Shown: piece by piece, positions 1 to 9,807 of the stretch
How positions within the stretch are numbered: position 1 is the first letter of the stretch
Layout of the letters: every line of letters starts with the position of its first letter
Assembly (NCBI RefSeq): GCF_028548455.1
Contig: NZ_JAQQLF010000015.1
Span: 47,085 to 111,084 of the forward strand
DNA: 64,000 bases
Direction of reading: 5' to 3'
DNA from: Vogesella aquatica
Lineage (GTDB): Bacteria; Pseudomonadota; Gammaproteobacteria; Burkholderiales; Chromobacteriaceae
Program-made: the position numbers and the translations under genes
The notes under the pieces: generated by a model
Database searches by the model: none
What the model was told of the DNA's origin: nothing
What the model saw: the letters and a program-made list of their open reading frames with translations, nothing else

Positions 1-3000
1 GCCTCGCTGCTGAACACCAGCCGCGTGCCCTGATAGCTGAGGCGGCTGCGCAGCAGCTGGCCGGCCTGCGCCATGGCAGCGGCACGGTTGGCCGCCGCCG
101 GCGTGCGCTGCAGCAGCTCCAGCCAGTCGATCAGCATGGCGGTGCTGTAGCGCTGCGTCTGGCCGTCCAGCACCTCCAGCATGGCCGGCTGCAGTTTGCC
201 GTGGCGTGCCAATGCCAGCATGGCCGATAGCAGCCGCGCGTCGCGGTGCTGGCTGGCCAGCGGCAGCGGGCGCTGCAAACGGCCTTCCACAAAGGCGGCC
301 AGGCCGGCCAGCATGCGCTGGCGCGGGCCTTCCGGCAGCGCTTGCCCGGCCTGATGGCTTACTTGCAGCAAGTAGGCGGTCAGTACGTCGCTGCCCCACG
401 GCCCACTGCCTTCCGACAGCGGGAAGTACGCGGCCAGGCCGTCGCTGTCGAGGTACAGCGGCAGCTCTTTACCCAACGCGTCCCACTGCGCGGCATTGGC
501 GGTGCCCAGCGCACGCGACGCGCGTTGCTCCAGGCAGCTGTACGGGTATTGCTCGAACCAGCGTTGCACCCCCGGCAGGCTGCTGCCCAAGCGCGATTGC
601 AGACTCACGCTGACCCCGCCGCGCCCCGGCAAGGCGCCGGCCGGCAGGCCCACCGGCAGCGTTTGCGCCGCGTCCAGCCGCAGCAGCGTGGCCTGCTCTA
701 CCGTCACCGGTACTGCCGGCGCCACCTGCTGGCGGAAAGCCAGCCGGTCGCTGCCCTTGCCGGCCACCGCCTGCGCGCTGATCACCCAGTCCAGCGTGTC
801 GATGCCGGCCGGCACCGTGAACGGCCAGCGCAGTTCGCGTGCTTCGCCCGCCGGCAGGCTGATGCGCTGCGGCGGCAGCTTCTGGCTACCGGCGCTGGCG
901 GCCACGTCCAGTGTCAGCGCCTTGTCGCTGCCGTTGCGCACGGTGACGGTGGCGGCCAGCTGGTCGCCCTCGCGCACCAGCGCCGGCAGGCCGTTGCTGA
1001 TCTGCACGTCCTGCACCACGTCCACGTCGGCCTGGCCGGTGCCGAAGAAATGGCTGCCCACGTCGGCCACTGCCACCAGGCGGAAGCGGGTCAGCGCGTC
1101 GTTCAGCGGCACGTCAAGGTTGGCCGCACCGTTAGCGTCCAGCACCACCGACGGCCGCCACAGCAGCAGCGTGTCCAGCAGCTCGCGCGTGGGCGCCTGG
1201 CCGCCACCACCGCCCGGCGGCAGCGCCTTGCGGCCGTAGTGGCGCTTGCCGACTACCTCCAGCTGCGCGGTAGCGGTGTCCACGCCGTAGCTGCGGCGCT
1301 GGTACATCGCCTCCATCAGCTGCCAGCTGTTATTCGGTTGCAGGCGTAGCAGCGCTTCGTCCACCGCGGCAAACGCCACCTCGCTACCGGCGGGCGCCGG
1401 CTTGCCGTCCGGCATGCGCACCTGGATGCGCACCGGCACCGTTTCGCGGATGCCGTAACGGCTGCGCTGCGGTGTCACCGTTACCTGCAGGCGGCGCGCC
1501 TTGTCGCCGACCTCGATCTCGGCCACGCCGTATTTGAACGCCGGCCGCGACAGGTCCACCATGCTGGACGGTGGCGTGTAGTCGCTGCCCTCATGCCAGT
1601 AGGCGTCCCACCACTCCACCGGCGTTTTCCAGCCCCAGGTAAAGAACGAGTACCACGGCACGTCACGCACGCGGCCGCGCACCGCCAGCACCGACACGTA
1701 CACGTTCGGCCCCCAGCCCTCGCCCACTTTCAGCTCGACCACCGGCGACTTGCCTTCCAGCTGCAGCACGCGGGTGTCGATGATGCCTTCGCGCTCGATG
1801 GCCAGCCACACGGTGGCCTTGCGGAACGGCATGCGCACCTGGAAGCGCGCGGTATCGCCGGGGTTGTAGCTGCGCTGCTCCGGCAGCAGGTCGATGCGGT
1901 CGTTGTCGGCCACGTCGAACCACACCTCGTCGTGACGGCTGACCCACACCTGCTGCGCCGCGCGCGCGGTATGGCCTTTGTCGTCGTCGACTTCGGCAAT
2001 CACTTCCAGATTGCCTTCTTCCTTGGGCGACAGCTCGCAGACCAGCAGGCCGCTGGCGTCGGTGGTGCCGCTGCACAGCTTGCCCTCGTCGCTGCGCTCG
2101 TGCGTGTGCTCCCAGGCGTAAAAACCGCCCACCAGCCGTTTGCGGCTGGACAGGTAATGGTGGCTGGCCAGGCGCAGCGTGACCTTGCGGCCAACTTGCG
2201 GCTTGCCCAGCGTGTCCAGCACCACGGTTTTGACGCTCAGCGTGCGGCCCACCGAGACCCAGTCGTCCACCGCCACGCCCACCTGCAGCGCCGCCGGCCA
2301 CAGCGGCACCATGCGCGACAGGGTCTGCGTTTCGCCGGACGGGTCGCGCAGGCTGGCTTCGGCCAGCAGCCAGTACGGGCGGTCCAGCGCCGGCAGCTTG
2401 TCGATGGCCAGCTTGCCGTTGCCGTTGCCGTCCAGCTGCAGCGGGGCTTTGTCGAGCACCACCTTGCCGTCCAGCTTGTTGCGCTCGGCCTCGTCCTCGT
2501 CGCCGCCCTGCGGCGGGTTGAAGCTGAAACCGTCGTAGCCACGCGGCTGCTCGTAGCGCGCTTGCAGCATGGCGCTCACTTGCAGCGGCCAGTTGCGCGC
2601 CGCGCCGCCGTTGCCCCAGGCCAGGTTGACGCTAAGCGGTAGCCGCTCGGCGGCAATGCCGGCGCCGGCCGGGTAGCCGATGCGCCCGCTCATCACCGGC
2701 AGGCGGAACGCCTCCACGCGGAAGTTGCCGCTGTACAGCTCGTAGCCGTCCAGCGCCAGCGATGCGGCTTGGTGGTCGCCGCTACTGCGGCTGCCCTTGC
2801 GCAGCAGGTAGATGCTGTATTCGCCCAGCTTGGCGGCCTTGGGCAGGGTGAAGCTGGTTTCGGCGTAGCGGCCACGGCGCCATTGCAGCGGCAGCACGAA
2901 CTCGTCGTCGCTGGCATCGTGCTTGATGCGCACGCTTTGCGGCAGCTCGCCGGCTTTCAGCAGCGCCAGACCGCGGCTGTTCTGTACCCGCAGCAGGTGC

Positions 3001-4835
3001 TTCATCGATACCATCTCGCCGGCACGCAGCAGGCTGCGGTCCAGAATGCTGTGCGCCACCACCGACGGCTGCTCGCCGCTGCTGGTGGGGAACGGGAAGC
3101 GCCAGCTTTCGATGCCGCGGTTCCAGCCGCTACGCACGAAAGACACGTCCTCGCTGCCGTCGGCAAGTTTCAGGCGCGCGGTGACAAACAGGCCGTCCAG
3201 GCTTTCCGGCCCGTCGCACTGGGCTTCCGGCAGCGGCTTGGCGATGCGCGCCACGCCGTCCTTGCCGGTGCGGCCCTGCCACAGCAGCGTTTCGCGGCAG
3301 TCGTACACGCTGACCAGCGCGTCGGCTTGCGGCACGGCGCGGTCCAGCGAGGTGACCCACACCGCGGCGTTTTCCGGCGAGCGCTTCAGGTGTACCGCCA
3401 GGTTGGTCACCAGCGCCGCGCTGCGCACGTACATCGGTGCCGCTTTGCCCAGCAAGGCGCGGCCCAGCAGCTGCGATTCGATTTCCACCACGTGCAGGCC
3501 ACGTTGCGGCAGCGGAATGCCCACCACCTCGAACGGCCAGCGCCCTTTGGCGTCCGGCTGCGCCGGCAGCGACAGCTTGTGCGCCTGCGGCAGTTTTTTC
3601 AGCAGCGACAGGCGGCGGCTTTCCACCTCCTTGCCCTGGCCTTGCGGCAGCGTGCTTTCGTGGTAGCGCAGTACCTTGCCCAGCCAGCGCATCATGTTGC
3701 GGTCGTCGCGCGCCAGCACGCCCTGGCCGGTAAGCGACACGCTGCGCAGCGGCAGCGCGGCTTCCACGCCGCGCAGCGTCACCGGCAGGCTGGCGTCGCT
3801 GCCGGCTTCGATAATGCCGAACGGCGCGGCGGCAAACTTGGCCAGCGGCGGAAAGTCGCCAATGCGCACGGCCAGCGGAAACTTGGCGGCGTTCACCAGC
3901 TTGCGGCCAACCTCGTCCACCAGGCCGTCGGGTAGCTGCAGCTGCAGCGTCTGCTGCGGGGTAAACGGCGGCTTGAACTGGATGCTGTCTACCGGCTCGC
4001 CGCGCTGGCCGTCCAGCTGCGGCGTGCGGGCCTTGGCCTCGCCCTCCCCTTGCAGGCGGATGGCGGCGGCCTGCGCCGCCGGCACCGGCGAGCTGAACAC
4101 CAGGCTGATGGGTTTGAACGGGATGCAGGCTCCGCGCGCGTTGTCACGGCTGCAGCTGAGGGTAGCGCTGAACGGCGGGCGCACGCGGAAATCCAGCCGC
4201 TCGGCTTCGCCGGGGCGCGGGTTGTGCAGCGACACCTTGCTGTCGGCCGACAGACGTTGGCCGCAGCGCAGCGTCAGCACGCTGGCGGCGTCTTTTTCCA
4301 GCTTCAGGTGCTGCAGCAGGCGCTGACGCTCGGCGGCGGGCAGCGGCAGCAGCGGCAGGCGTTCGGCCAGCGCCGAGCTCTGGCAGTACAGGCCGGGCAG
4401 GCTGCTGCGGCGGGCGTTCAGGCGCAGCACGAAAGCCTGGTCTTCCTCGATGCGCTCGCCATCCTGCGGCCAACTCTGCACGATGCTGGGCGCGCCGGCG
4501 GCAAACTGGTAGCTGGCTGGCGCCAGCGCCACGCCCTGCACATCTTTCAGCCCGCTCTTGAGGCTGAAGCGGCAACGGGTGTCGGCGTCCGGCACCGTGC
4601 GCAGGTCCAGCACCCAGCTCTTGTCGTCCACCCAGTGGCCGCTACCGTCCAGCCGGCAGTCCCACTGCAGCGGCGCGGCGGCCTGGCTGTCGCCCAGGCG
4701 CACCATGGGGGTGCTGAAGCTGATGCGCACCTGTTGCGGCGCCTTCACCTCGCCTTGCGGGCTGAAGGTGGCCACGCCGGCGGCATGGCTGAACAAGGGG
4801 GCCAGCAGCAGCGCGCCGGCAAGCAGGGTTTTCAT
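1..4835 (-). CDS. Large alpha-2-macroglobulin family protein (C-terminus beyond window)
   Basis: About 1611 codons are visible, running off the left edge. Residues 1-18 form a signal peptide without a lipobox cysteine, so the mature protein is probably periplasmic. Beta-rich MG-type domains follow. The A2M domain lies near residues 1230-1330, and a thioester motif CLEQ is at about residue 1434 in the context YPYSCLEQ. Family knowledge: bacterial alpha-2-macroglobulins are thought to trap foreign proteases through a Cys-Gln thioester; the CxEQ motif suggests this one keeps it. The partner pbpC usually found beside thioester-type homologues is not in view but could lie beyond the left edge. The start ATG at 4835 is chosen because it begins the signal peptide; no strong ribosome binding site is seen. 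Confidence 0.9.
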   Translation of the reverse strand, partial: MKTLLAGALLLAPLFSHAAGVATFSPQGEVKAPQQVRISFSTPMVRLGDSQAAAPLQWDCRLDGSGHWVDDKSWVLDLRTVPDADTRCRFSLKSGLKDVQGVALAPASYQFAAGAPSIVQSWPQDGERIEEDQAFVLRLNARRSSLPGLYCQSSALAERLPLLPLPAAERQRLLQHLKLEKDAASVLTLRCGQRLSADSKVSLHNPRPGEAERLDFRVRPPFSATLSCSRDNARGACIPFKPISLVFSSPVPAAQAAAIRLQGEGEAKARTPQLDGQRGEPVDSIQFKPPFTPQQTLQLQLPDGLVDEVGRKLVNAAKFPLAVRIGDFPPLAKFAAAPFGIIEAGSDASLPVTLRGVEAALPLRSVSLTGQGVLARDDRNMMRWLGKVLRYHESTLPQGQGKEVESRRLSLLKKLPQAHKLSLPAQPDAKGRWPFEVVGIPLPQRGLHVVEIESQLLGRALLGKAAPMYVRSAALVTNLAVHLKRSPENAAVWVTSLDRAVPQADALVSVYDCRETLLWQGRTGKDGVARIAKPLPEAQCDGPESLDGLFVTARLKLADGSEDVSFVRSGWNRGIESWRFPFPTSSGEQPSVVAHSILDRSLLRAGEMVSMKHLLRVQNSRGLALLKAGELPQSVRIKHDASDDEFVLPLQWRRGRYAETSFTLPKAAKLGEYSIYLLRKGSRSSGDHQAASLALDGYELYSGNFRVEAFRLPVMSGRIGYPAGAGIAAERLPLSVNLAWGNGGAARNWPLQVSAMLQARYEQPRGYDGFSFNPPQGGDEDEAERNKLDGKVVLDKAPLQLDGNGNGKLAIDKLPALDRPYWLLAEASLRDPSGETQTLSRMVPLWPAALQVGVAVDDWVSVGRTLSVKTVVLDTLGKPQVGRKVTLRLASHHYLSSRKRLVGGFYAWEHTHERSDEGKLCSGTTDASGLLVCELSPKEEGNLEVIAEVDDDKGHTARAAQQVWVSRHDEVWFDVADNDRIDLLPEQRSYNPGDTARFQVRMPFRKATVWLAIEREGIIDTRVLQLEGKSPVVELKVGEGWGPNVYVSVLAVRGRVRDVPWYSFFTWGWKTPVEWWDAYWHEGSDYTPPSSMVDLSRPAFKYGVAEIEVGDKARRLQVTVTPQRSRYGIRETVPVRIQVRMPDGKPAPAGSEVAFAAVDEALLRLQPNNSWQLMEAMYQRRSYGVDTATAQLEVVGKRHYGRKALPPGGGGGQAPTRELLDTLLLWRPSVVLDANGAANLDVPLNDALTRFRLVAVADVGSHFFGTGQADVDVVQDVQISNGLPALVREGDQLAATVTVRNGSDKALTLDVAASAGSQKLPPQRISLPAGEARELRWPFTVPAGIDTLDWVISAQAVAGKGSDRLAFRQQVAPAVPVTVEQATLLRLDAAQTLPVGLPAGALPGRGGVSVSLQSRLGSSLPGVQRWFEQYPYSCLEQRASRALGTANAAQWDALGKELPLYLDSDGLAAYFPLSEGSGPWGSDVLTAYLLQVSHQAGQALPEGPRQRMLAGLAAFVEGRLQRPLPLASQHRDARLLSAMLALARHGKLQPAMLEVLDGQTQRYSTAMLIDWLELLQRTPAAANRAAAMAQAGQLLRSRLSYQGTRLVFSSE

Positions 4836-4924
4836 GATGGAGGCCCGGAAAATGCAGGCCGCCATTATCCCCGACATTCACCCGGCATGTGACATTTCGA
4901 TAAGTAAAAGCCGGCTGGCGGGCA

Positions 4925-4949
4925 AGAAAATGCCGCCCGCAGGCGGCAT
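4925..4949 (-). terminator. Terminator after ampG
   Basis: An 8-bp inverted repeat (ATGCCGCC / GGCGGCAT, 4930-4949) is followed on the minus strand by a short T run. It lies 30 bases past the ampG stop and ahead of the macroglobulin gene, which therefore probably has its own promoter in 4836-4925. Confidence 0.6.
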
Positions 4950-4978
4950 CGCGCTTTGTTTGCCTGCAACAGGGCCGG

Positions 4979-6658
4979 CTAATCGTCCAGCGCCACCGGC
5001 CCTTTGGGTACGTCCAGCGCCTGGATGCGCGACTTCAGCCGTGCCAGCATCAGCAGGCCAGGCAGCGCCGCGGCGGTGGAGAACAGGAAGAACGCCGGCC
5101 AGCCTATGCTTTCGGTCAGCACGCCGGCCAGCGGCCCCACCCACACGCGGCCAACGGCAGAGAAGGCCGACAGCAGCGCAAACTGGGTGGCGGTGAATTT
5201 CTGGTTGCACAACGCCATCAGGAAGGCCACGAAAGCGGCGGTGCCCATACCACTGGACAGGTTTTCCACCGCCACCGCGAACAGCAGCAGGTAGTCCACA
5301 TCGCTACTGCTTTTCAGCGCCACGATCAGCCAGTCGAAAGCCGGCAGCGTAAAGCTGCCCCACGCGCCCTTACCCGATACCGCCACCAGCCAGAAGCCCA
5401 GATTGGACAGCAGCTGCAGCACGCCGAAGGCCATCAGCGAGCGGTACAGGCCCAGGCGCAGCATCAGCGCGCCACCGGCCAGCGCGCCGACGATGGTGAG
5501 CCAGATACCGATCACCTTGTTCACCACGCCAATCTCGGCCTGGGCAAAGCCGGCCCCCTTCAGCAGGAAGGTAGTAGTCAGCGCGCCGGCAAAGGCGTCG
5601 CCCAGCTTGTACAGGATGATCAGCGCCAGAAAGGCACCCGCGGCTTCCATGCTGAAGTAGTTGCCCAGCGAGCGGTTCAGCGTATCGAACCTTGCCTTTT
5701 GCGCCGCCCACCATGCCAGCGGCAGCGTGAAGGCCATGCCCAGCAGCAGCGATAGCAGATCTACCCACTTCTTCTGGTTGGGGTTGCCTTTCTTGTCGCT
5801 CTTGTCCGCCGCAGGCTTGGCGGCCTCGGCAGCTTTGGCGACTACCGCGCTGGCAACAGGCGTAGCAGGCGCAGGGTTGGCCGCAGGGCTGGCCGGTGCC
5901 TCGGCCACCGCCGGGTAGAACGGTGCCACCACACGTTCGGCCAGCGGCGCCGCCACGTGGGCGGTGAACTGGTAGCCGATGACCACCGCCAGCAGCACGG
6001 CGGCAAAGCCTTTCAGGTCGTTGCGCGCGTCGCTGACCGGCGCCACGTTGTCCTTGGGTACCGGCGGTACAAACAGCAGCGAGATGACGGCGGCGGCCAA
6101 CATGATGGCGGCCATCACCTGATAGACAGTGCCCCAGCTCCAGCCGTTGCCATTGAGCGGGTCGGCCCACACCATGGCGATACCGCCGGACAGCACCATG
6201 GCCAGCCGGTAGCCGAACACGCCCAGCGACGACGCCAGGCCGCGCTCGGCCGGCTGCACCACGTCGGTACGGTAGGCGTCGATCACCACGTCCTGCGAGG
6301 CGGACAGGAAAGACAGCAGCACCGCCAGCAAGGCAAAGCCCTGCACGTCGCGGGCCGGCTGCATGCCGGACATGGCCAGCAGCACGGCGGCCAGGCCCAG
6401 CTGGGTGAGCACCAGCCAGCCACGGCGGCGGCCCAGCCACGGCGGCTCGAAGCGGTCCATCAGCGGCGCCCACAGGAACTTGAAGGTATACGGCAGCCCC
6501 ACCAGGCTCAGAAAGCCGATGGTGGCCACATCGATGCCGTCCAGCGTCAGCCACGCCTGCATGGCGGTGCCGGACAGCGCCAGTGGCAAGCCGCTGGCAA
6601 AGCCCAGCACCCAGATCATCAGCATGCGCCACGCGCCCTGCTGCCGGATATCGCGCAT
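4979..6658 (-). CDS. ampG: AmpG-like muropeptide permease (MFS)
   Basis: A 559-residue, multi-membrane-segment MFS protein of the inner membrane. The N-terminal region (GFASGLPLALSG, the SASQDVVIDAYR motif near residue 125) is typical of AmpG, which imports anhydro-muropeptides from peptidoglycan turnover for recycling and beta-lactamase control. It is longer than E. coli AmpG (about 490 residues): a hydrophilic Ala/Pro/Lys-rich segment at about residues 245-300 is inserted between the two halves. The start at 6658 has a strong ribosome binding site (GGGAGGAG). The gene lies downstream of metXW but is separated from it by a terminator hairpin, so any promoter must be very close to the start or use read-through. 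Confidence 0.9.
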   Translation of the reverse strand: MRDIRQQGAWRMLMIWVLGFASGLPLALSGTAMQAWLTLDGIDVATIGFLSLVGLPYTFKFLWAPLMDRFEPPWLGRRRGWLVLTQLGLAAVLLAMSGMQPARDVQGFALLAVLLSFLSASQDVVIDAYRTDVVQPAERGLASSLGVFGYRLAMVLSGGIAMVWADPLNGNGWSWGTVYQVMAAIMLAAAVISLLFVPPVPKDNVAPVSDARNDLKGFAAVLLAVVIGYQFTAHVAAPLAERVVAPFYPAVAEAPASPAANPAPATPVASAVVAKAAEAAKPAADKSDKKGNPNQKKWVDLLSLLLGMAFTLPLAWWAAQKARFDTLNRSLGNYFSMEAAGAFLALIILYKLGDAFAGALTTTFLLKGAGFAQAEIGVVNKVIGIWLTIVGALAGGALMLRLGLYRSLMAFGVLQLLSNLGFWLVAVSGKGAWGSFTLPAFDWLIVALKSSSDVDYLLLFAVAVENLSSGMGTAAFVAFLMALCNQKFTATQFALLSAFSAVGRVWVGPLAGVLTESIGWPAFFLFSTAAALPGLLMLARLKSRIQALDVPKGPVALDD

Positions 6659-6688
6659 CCGCTCCTCCCGTTTTTGTTGTTATCGATG

Positions 6689-6710
6689 AAAAATGGCGCC
6701 GAAGCGCCAT
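6689..6710 (-). terminator. Terminator after metXW
   Basis: The inverted repeat ATGGCGC-loop-GCGCCAT (6693-6710) is followed on the minus strand by five T residues. It sits 12 bases past the metW stop and only about 30 bases before the ampG start. Confidence 0.7.
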
Positions 6711-6722
6711 GTCGGTTGCTGC

Positions 6723-7322
6723 CTAGCCGCGCGTGACGCGGTAAAACGCCAGACTGCCGCGCAGATTGGGCAAAAAGGTCACGCGGCGGCCGCCGGTCAT
6801 CACCACCCGCTCCAGCACGCGCAGGCCGTTCTTGGCGCACAGTTCGTCAAAGTCGCCGAGCATACACCAGTGGATGTTGGGGGTGTTGTACCACTGGTAG
6901 GGCATGTCGTCGGACACCGGCATGCGGCCCTTGAGGATCTGCCAGCGGTTTTCCCAGTAACCGAAGTTGGGGAAGGTAACGATGGCTTCGCGGCCAACGC
7001 GCAGCATTTCCAGCAAAATCTGCTCGGTGTTGTGCATGGCCTGAATGGTTTGCGACAGCACCACGTGGTCGAAGCGCTGGTCGGCAAACTCGGCCAGGCC
7101 GGCTTCCAGGTCGCCCTGGATGGCGTTGACGTTGGCCGCCACGCAGCGCACCACATTGTTCACATCAAAGTCCACGCCGTAGGCGGACACCTGCTTGTGG
7201 GCCTGCAGCCAGGCCAGCAGGTCGCCTTCGCCGCAACCCAGGTCGAGTACGCGGCTGCCGGGGCTGACCCAGTCGGCGATCATTTGCAGGTCGGGGCGCA
7301 GGGCGGAAACGGGCTGGCTCAT
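6723..7322 (-). CDS. metW: MetW, methionine biosynthesis methyltransferase-fold protein
   Basis: A 199-residue protein with a class I methyltransferase fold: the SAM-binding motif [12 protein letters not shown] lies near residue 25. The conserved MetW tail ([12 protein letters not shown], then NTPNIHW) follows. MetW is the usual partner of MetX in proteobacteria and is reported to be needed for full homoserine acyltransferase activity. The start codon overlaps the metX stop by four bases (ATGA), so the two are translationally coupled. The start is fixed by that overlap and by homology. Confidence 0.95.
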   Translation of the reverse strand: MSQPVSALRPDLQMIADWVSPGSRVLDLGCGEGDLLAWLQAHKQVSAYGVDFDVNNVVRCVAANVNAIQGDLEAGLAEFADQRFDHVVLSQTIQAMHNTEQILLEMLRVGREAIVTFPNFGYWENRWQILKGRMPVSDDMPYQWYNTPNIHWCMLGDFDELCAKNGLRVLERVVMTGGRRVTFLPNLRGSLAFYRVTRG

Positions 7323-8461
7323 GCGGCAACCTCCACGGCAACGCGCTGCAGGTAGGCACGCATCAGGTTCATATAGGGTTCGTCGGTCATCAGGAAGGCA
7401 TCGTGGCCGTGTACAGATTCGATTTCGGCGTAGGCCACGCGCTTGCCGGCGGCGATCAGCGCCTTCACCGTCTCGCGCGAGCGTTCCGGCGAGAAGCGCC
7501 AGTCGCTGGTAAAGCTGGCCACCAGGAAGTTGGCCGTGGCGCGCTGCAGTGCCGCCACCAGGTCGCCACCGTAATCCTTGGCCGGGTCGAAGTAGTCCAG
7601 CGCCTTGGTCATCAGCAGGTAGGTATTGGCGTCGAAGTAGTCGGAAAACTTGTCGCCCTGGTAGCGCAGGTAGCTCTCGATCTCGAACTCGACGTCGTAG
7701 CCGAACTTGTACTCGCCGGAGCGCAGCATGCGGCCGAATTTCTCGCCCATGCCGTCGTCGGACAGATAGGTGATGTGGCCCAGCATGCGCGCCAGGCGCA
7801 GGCCGCGGCGCGGGATGGTGCCCTGGGCGTAGAAGTCGCCGCCGCAGAAATCGGGGTCGGTGATGATGGCCTGGCGGGCTACGTCGTTGAAGGCGATGTT
7901 CTGCGCCGACAGCTTGGGCGCCGAGGCGATCACCAGCGCGTTGGCCACGCGCTCTGGGTAATTGATGCTCCACTGCAGCGCCTGCATGCCGCCCAGGCTG
8001 CCGCCGATCACCGCCGCCCAGCGCTCCACGCCCAGACGGTCGGCCAGGCGGGCCTGCGCCGTGACCCAGTCGGGTACTGTGACCACCGGAAAGCGCGAGC
8101 CCCACGGCTGGCCGCTGGCCGGGTCGATACTGGACGGGCCGGTACTGCCGTGGCAGCCGCCCAGGTTGTTTAGCCCGACCACAAAAAAACGGTTGGTATC
8201 GATGGGCTTGCCGGGGCCGATCATATTGTCCCACCAGCCGGCGGCTTTATCGTCTTCGCTGTAGCGGCCGGCCACATGGTGGTGGCCGGACAGCGCGTGG
8301 CAGATCAGGATGGCGTTACTGCGTGCCGCGTTCAGCTGGCCGTAGGTTTCAAACACCAGCTCGTAGCTGGGCAACACCGTACCGCCGGCAAGCGGCAGCG
8401 GTGTCTCGAACAGCGCGCGCTGCGCGCTGACAATACCGACAGAGGATGCATTACTGGACAT
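7319..8461 (-). CDS. metX: Homoserine O-acyltransferase MetX
   Basis: A 380-residue alpha/beta-hydrolase-fold enzyme that acylates homoserine in the first committed step of methionine synthesis. The nucleophile elbow GGSLGGMQ places Ser155, the oxyanion region [14 protein letters not shown] is near residue 98, and the catalytic His is in the VHGHDAF motif near the C-terminus. Proteobacterial MetX enzymes may use acetyl-CoA or succinyl-CoA; the sequence read by eye does not settle which. The gene forms an operon with metW and follows a leader of about 95 bases with a perfect -10 box. Confidence 0.95.
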   Translation of the reverse strand: MSSNASSVGIVSAQRALFETPLPLAGGTVLPSYELVFETYGQLNAARSNAILICHALSGHHHVAGRYSEDDKAAGWWDNMIGPGKPIDTNRFFVVGLNNLGGCHGSTGPSSIDPASGQPWGSRFPVVTVPDWVTAQARLADRLGVERWAAVIGGSLGGMQALQWSINYPERVANALVIASAPKLSAQNIAFNDVARQAIITDPDFCGGDFYAQGTIPRRGLRLARMLGHITYLSDDGMGEKFGRMLRSGEYKFGYDVEFEIESYLRYQGDKFSDYFDANTYLLMTKALDYFDPAKDYGGDLVAALQRATANFLVASFTSDWRFSPERSRETVKALIAAGKRVAYAEIESVHGHDAFLMTDEPYMNLMRAYLQRVAVEVAA

Positions 8462-8569
8462 GGTTGTCTCTTTGATAGTCGGCCAGGGGCGGGTAGCTGG
8501 GCTACGGGCGGCCTTTGCGGCTCTGCCACCCCTTTTTCAAGGCTTCTCCTAGGCAATGCTGCGATTATA
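8462..8569 (-). promoter_or_regulatory. metX promoter and structured 5' leader
   Basis: On the minus strand a perfect TATAAT lies at 8569-8564, with only a weak -35. Transcription would start near 8557, giving a leader of about 95 bases before metX. The leader is rich in G/C hairpins, including a GTAGC-loop-GCTAC stem followed by CCCGCCCC, and contains a possible short reading frame. The metX ribosome binding site region (AAAGAGA) is beyond these hairpins. I do not recognise a SAM or SAH riboswitch class in it. Regulation by methionine or SAM is only an inference from gene function. Confidence 0.45.
8502..8540 (-). CDS. Possible 12-codon leader peptide upstream of metX
   Basis: A TTG start at 8540 follows a good ribosome binding site (CTAGGAGA, about 6 bases upstream) and opens a 12-codon frame that reads (M)[11 protein letters not shown] and ends in TAG inside the leader hairpin region. 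The position, between a clear promoter and metX, would suit a translated leader. It is too short for codon statistics and I know of no matching family. Confidence 0.25.
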   Translation of the reverse strand: MKKGWQSRKGRP

Positions 8570-8641
8570 TAGGCATCGCTGGCTTGCGCACCTGTCCTGT
8601 CGCTGCCAATAATCGTGGCCTCTGCGCTAAGGATGCTTTTG

Positions 8642-8821
8642 ATGATAGGTCGCCTGTTTCGTCTGGCCCTGCTATGCATGGTGCTGGTGATGGTGGTGCG
8701 CTGGCTGCTGAACCGCCAGCAGCGTGCCACCGTACACGAGTTTGTGCATACCCTGGCCATTGCCCTGCTGGTCAGCGGCGTCCTGTTTCTGGGCCTGGCA
8801 CTGGCGGGGATTCGCCTGTAG
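8642..8821 (+). CDS. Small two-helix membrane protein
   Basis: A 59-residue hydrophobic protein, function not recognised. Two membrane segments (about residues 4-21 and 37-56) are joined by a short polar stretch containing [10 protein letters not shown]. The ATG at 8642 is chosen because AAGGA lies 8 bases upstream; ATGs at 8615 and 8633 are in frame but lack this. It is divergent from metX and precedes msrPQ in the same direction by 77 bases. It may be an inner-membrane accessory protein, but nothing links it firmly to methionine-sulfoxide repair. Confidence 0.6.
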   Translation: MIGRLFRLALLCMVLVMVVRWLLNRQQRATVHEFVHTLAIALLVSGVLFLGLALAGIRL

Positions 8822-8898
8822 CGAATTTTTCTGCGCTGGCGCTGTCAGATTCGCCCACGGTATCCGACTCATTGCCGATACCTCCTGGAGCCCACGCC

Positions 8899-9807
8899 AT
8901 GCTGATACGCCGCGCCACCGACATCCTGCCTTCCGAGATTACCCCGCACAGTGTGTACCTGAACCGCCGCCAGTTCATGCTGGGTAGCGCGGGCCTGCTG
9001 TTACCCGTGGCGTCCATCGCCGCCCTGCCTGCCAGTAAAAGTGGCTATTCCACTGCCGAAAAGCCCAATAGCCGCCAGGACATTACCAGCTACAACAATT
9101 ATTACGAGTTTGGCACCGGCAAGGACGAACCGGCCATCCACGCCGGCCGCCTGAAAACGCGGCCGTGGACGGTAGCGGTAGGCGGCGAAGCGGGCAAACC
9201 GCACAGCTTCAGCATCGAGGAACTGCTGAAGTTTCCGCTGGAAGAACGCATCTACCGCCTGCGCTGCGTGGAAGGCTGGAGCATGGTGATCCCGTGGGTG
9301 GGCTTTCCGCTGGCCAGTTTGCTCAAACAGGTGGACCCGACCAGCCGCGCCAAATACGTGGCGTTCGAAACCGCGCTGCGCCCCGGCGAGATGCCCGGCG
9401 TGGCGCGCCGCGTGCTGGACTGGCCGTACCGCGAAGGCCTGCGCATCGACGAGGCCATGCACCCGCTCACCATCCTGGCGGTAGGCTTGTATGGCGAGGC
9501 GCTGCCCGGCCAGAATGGCGCGCCGGTGCGCTTGGTGGTTCCGTGGAAGTACGGTTTCAAGAGCATCAAGTCCATCAGCCGCATCACGCTGCTGGAAAAG
9601 CAGCCGCCTACCAGCTGGAATATGGCGGCGCCCAGCGAGTACGGCTTTTACTCCAATGTGAATCCGGCGGTAGACCACCCGCGCTGGAGCCAGGCCAGCG
9701 AACGGCGCATCGGCGAGTTCCTGAAACGCAAGACGCTGCCATTCAACGGTTACGCCGACCAGGTAGCCGGCCTGTACCGCGGCATGGATCTGGTGAAAAA
9801 CTTCTGA
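8899..9807 (+). CDS. msrP: MsrP, periplasmic methionine-sulfoxide reductase catalytic subunit
   Basis: A 302-residue molybdenum-cofactor enzyme (formerly YedY). A twin-arginine export motif NRRQFM is at residues 22-27. The Mo-coordinating cysteine is Cys123 in RLRCVEGW. The C-terminal half contains [13 protein letters not shown], typical of the family. It repairs oxidised methionines in periplasmic proteins with electrons from MsrQ. The start at 8899 has GGAG about 9 bases upstream and leaves the Tat signal intact. The stop codon overlaps the msrQ start (TGATG). Confidence 0.95.
   Translation: MLIRRATDILPSEITPHSVYLNRRQFMLGSAGLLLPVASIAALPASKSGYSTAEKPNSRQDITSYNNYYEFGTGKDEPAIHAGRLKTRPWTVAVGGEAGKPHSFSIEELLKFPLEERIYRLRCVEGWSMVIPWVGFPLASLLKQVDPTSRAKYVAFETALRPGEMPGVARRVLDWPYREGLRIDEAMHPLTILAVGLYGEALPGQNGAPVRLVVPWKYGFKSIKSISRITLLEKQPPTSWNMAAPSEYGFYSNVNPAVDHPRWSQASERRIGEFLKRKTLPFNGYADQVAGLYRGMDLVKNF

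Noticed and set aside
246..1349. Long plus-strand open frame inside the alpha-2-macroglobulin region
   Set aside because: It is the complement of a convincing coding sequence in a GC-rich gene. Its composition (Arg/Gln/His-rich) is that of a shadow frame, and it matches no family.
8462..8569. Known SAM or SAH riboswitch upstream of metX
   Set aside because: I could not match the leader to consensus elements of these classes, so it is reported only as a structured leader.
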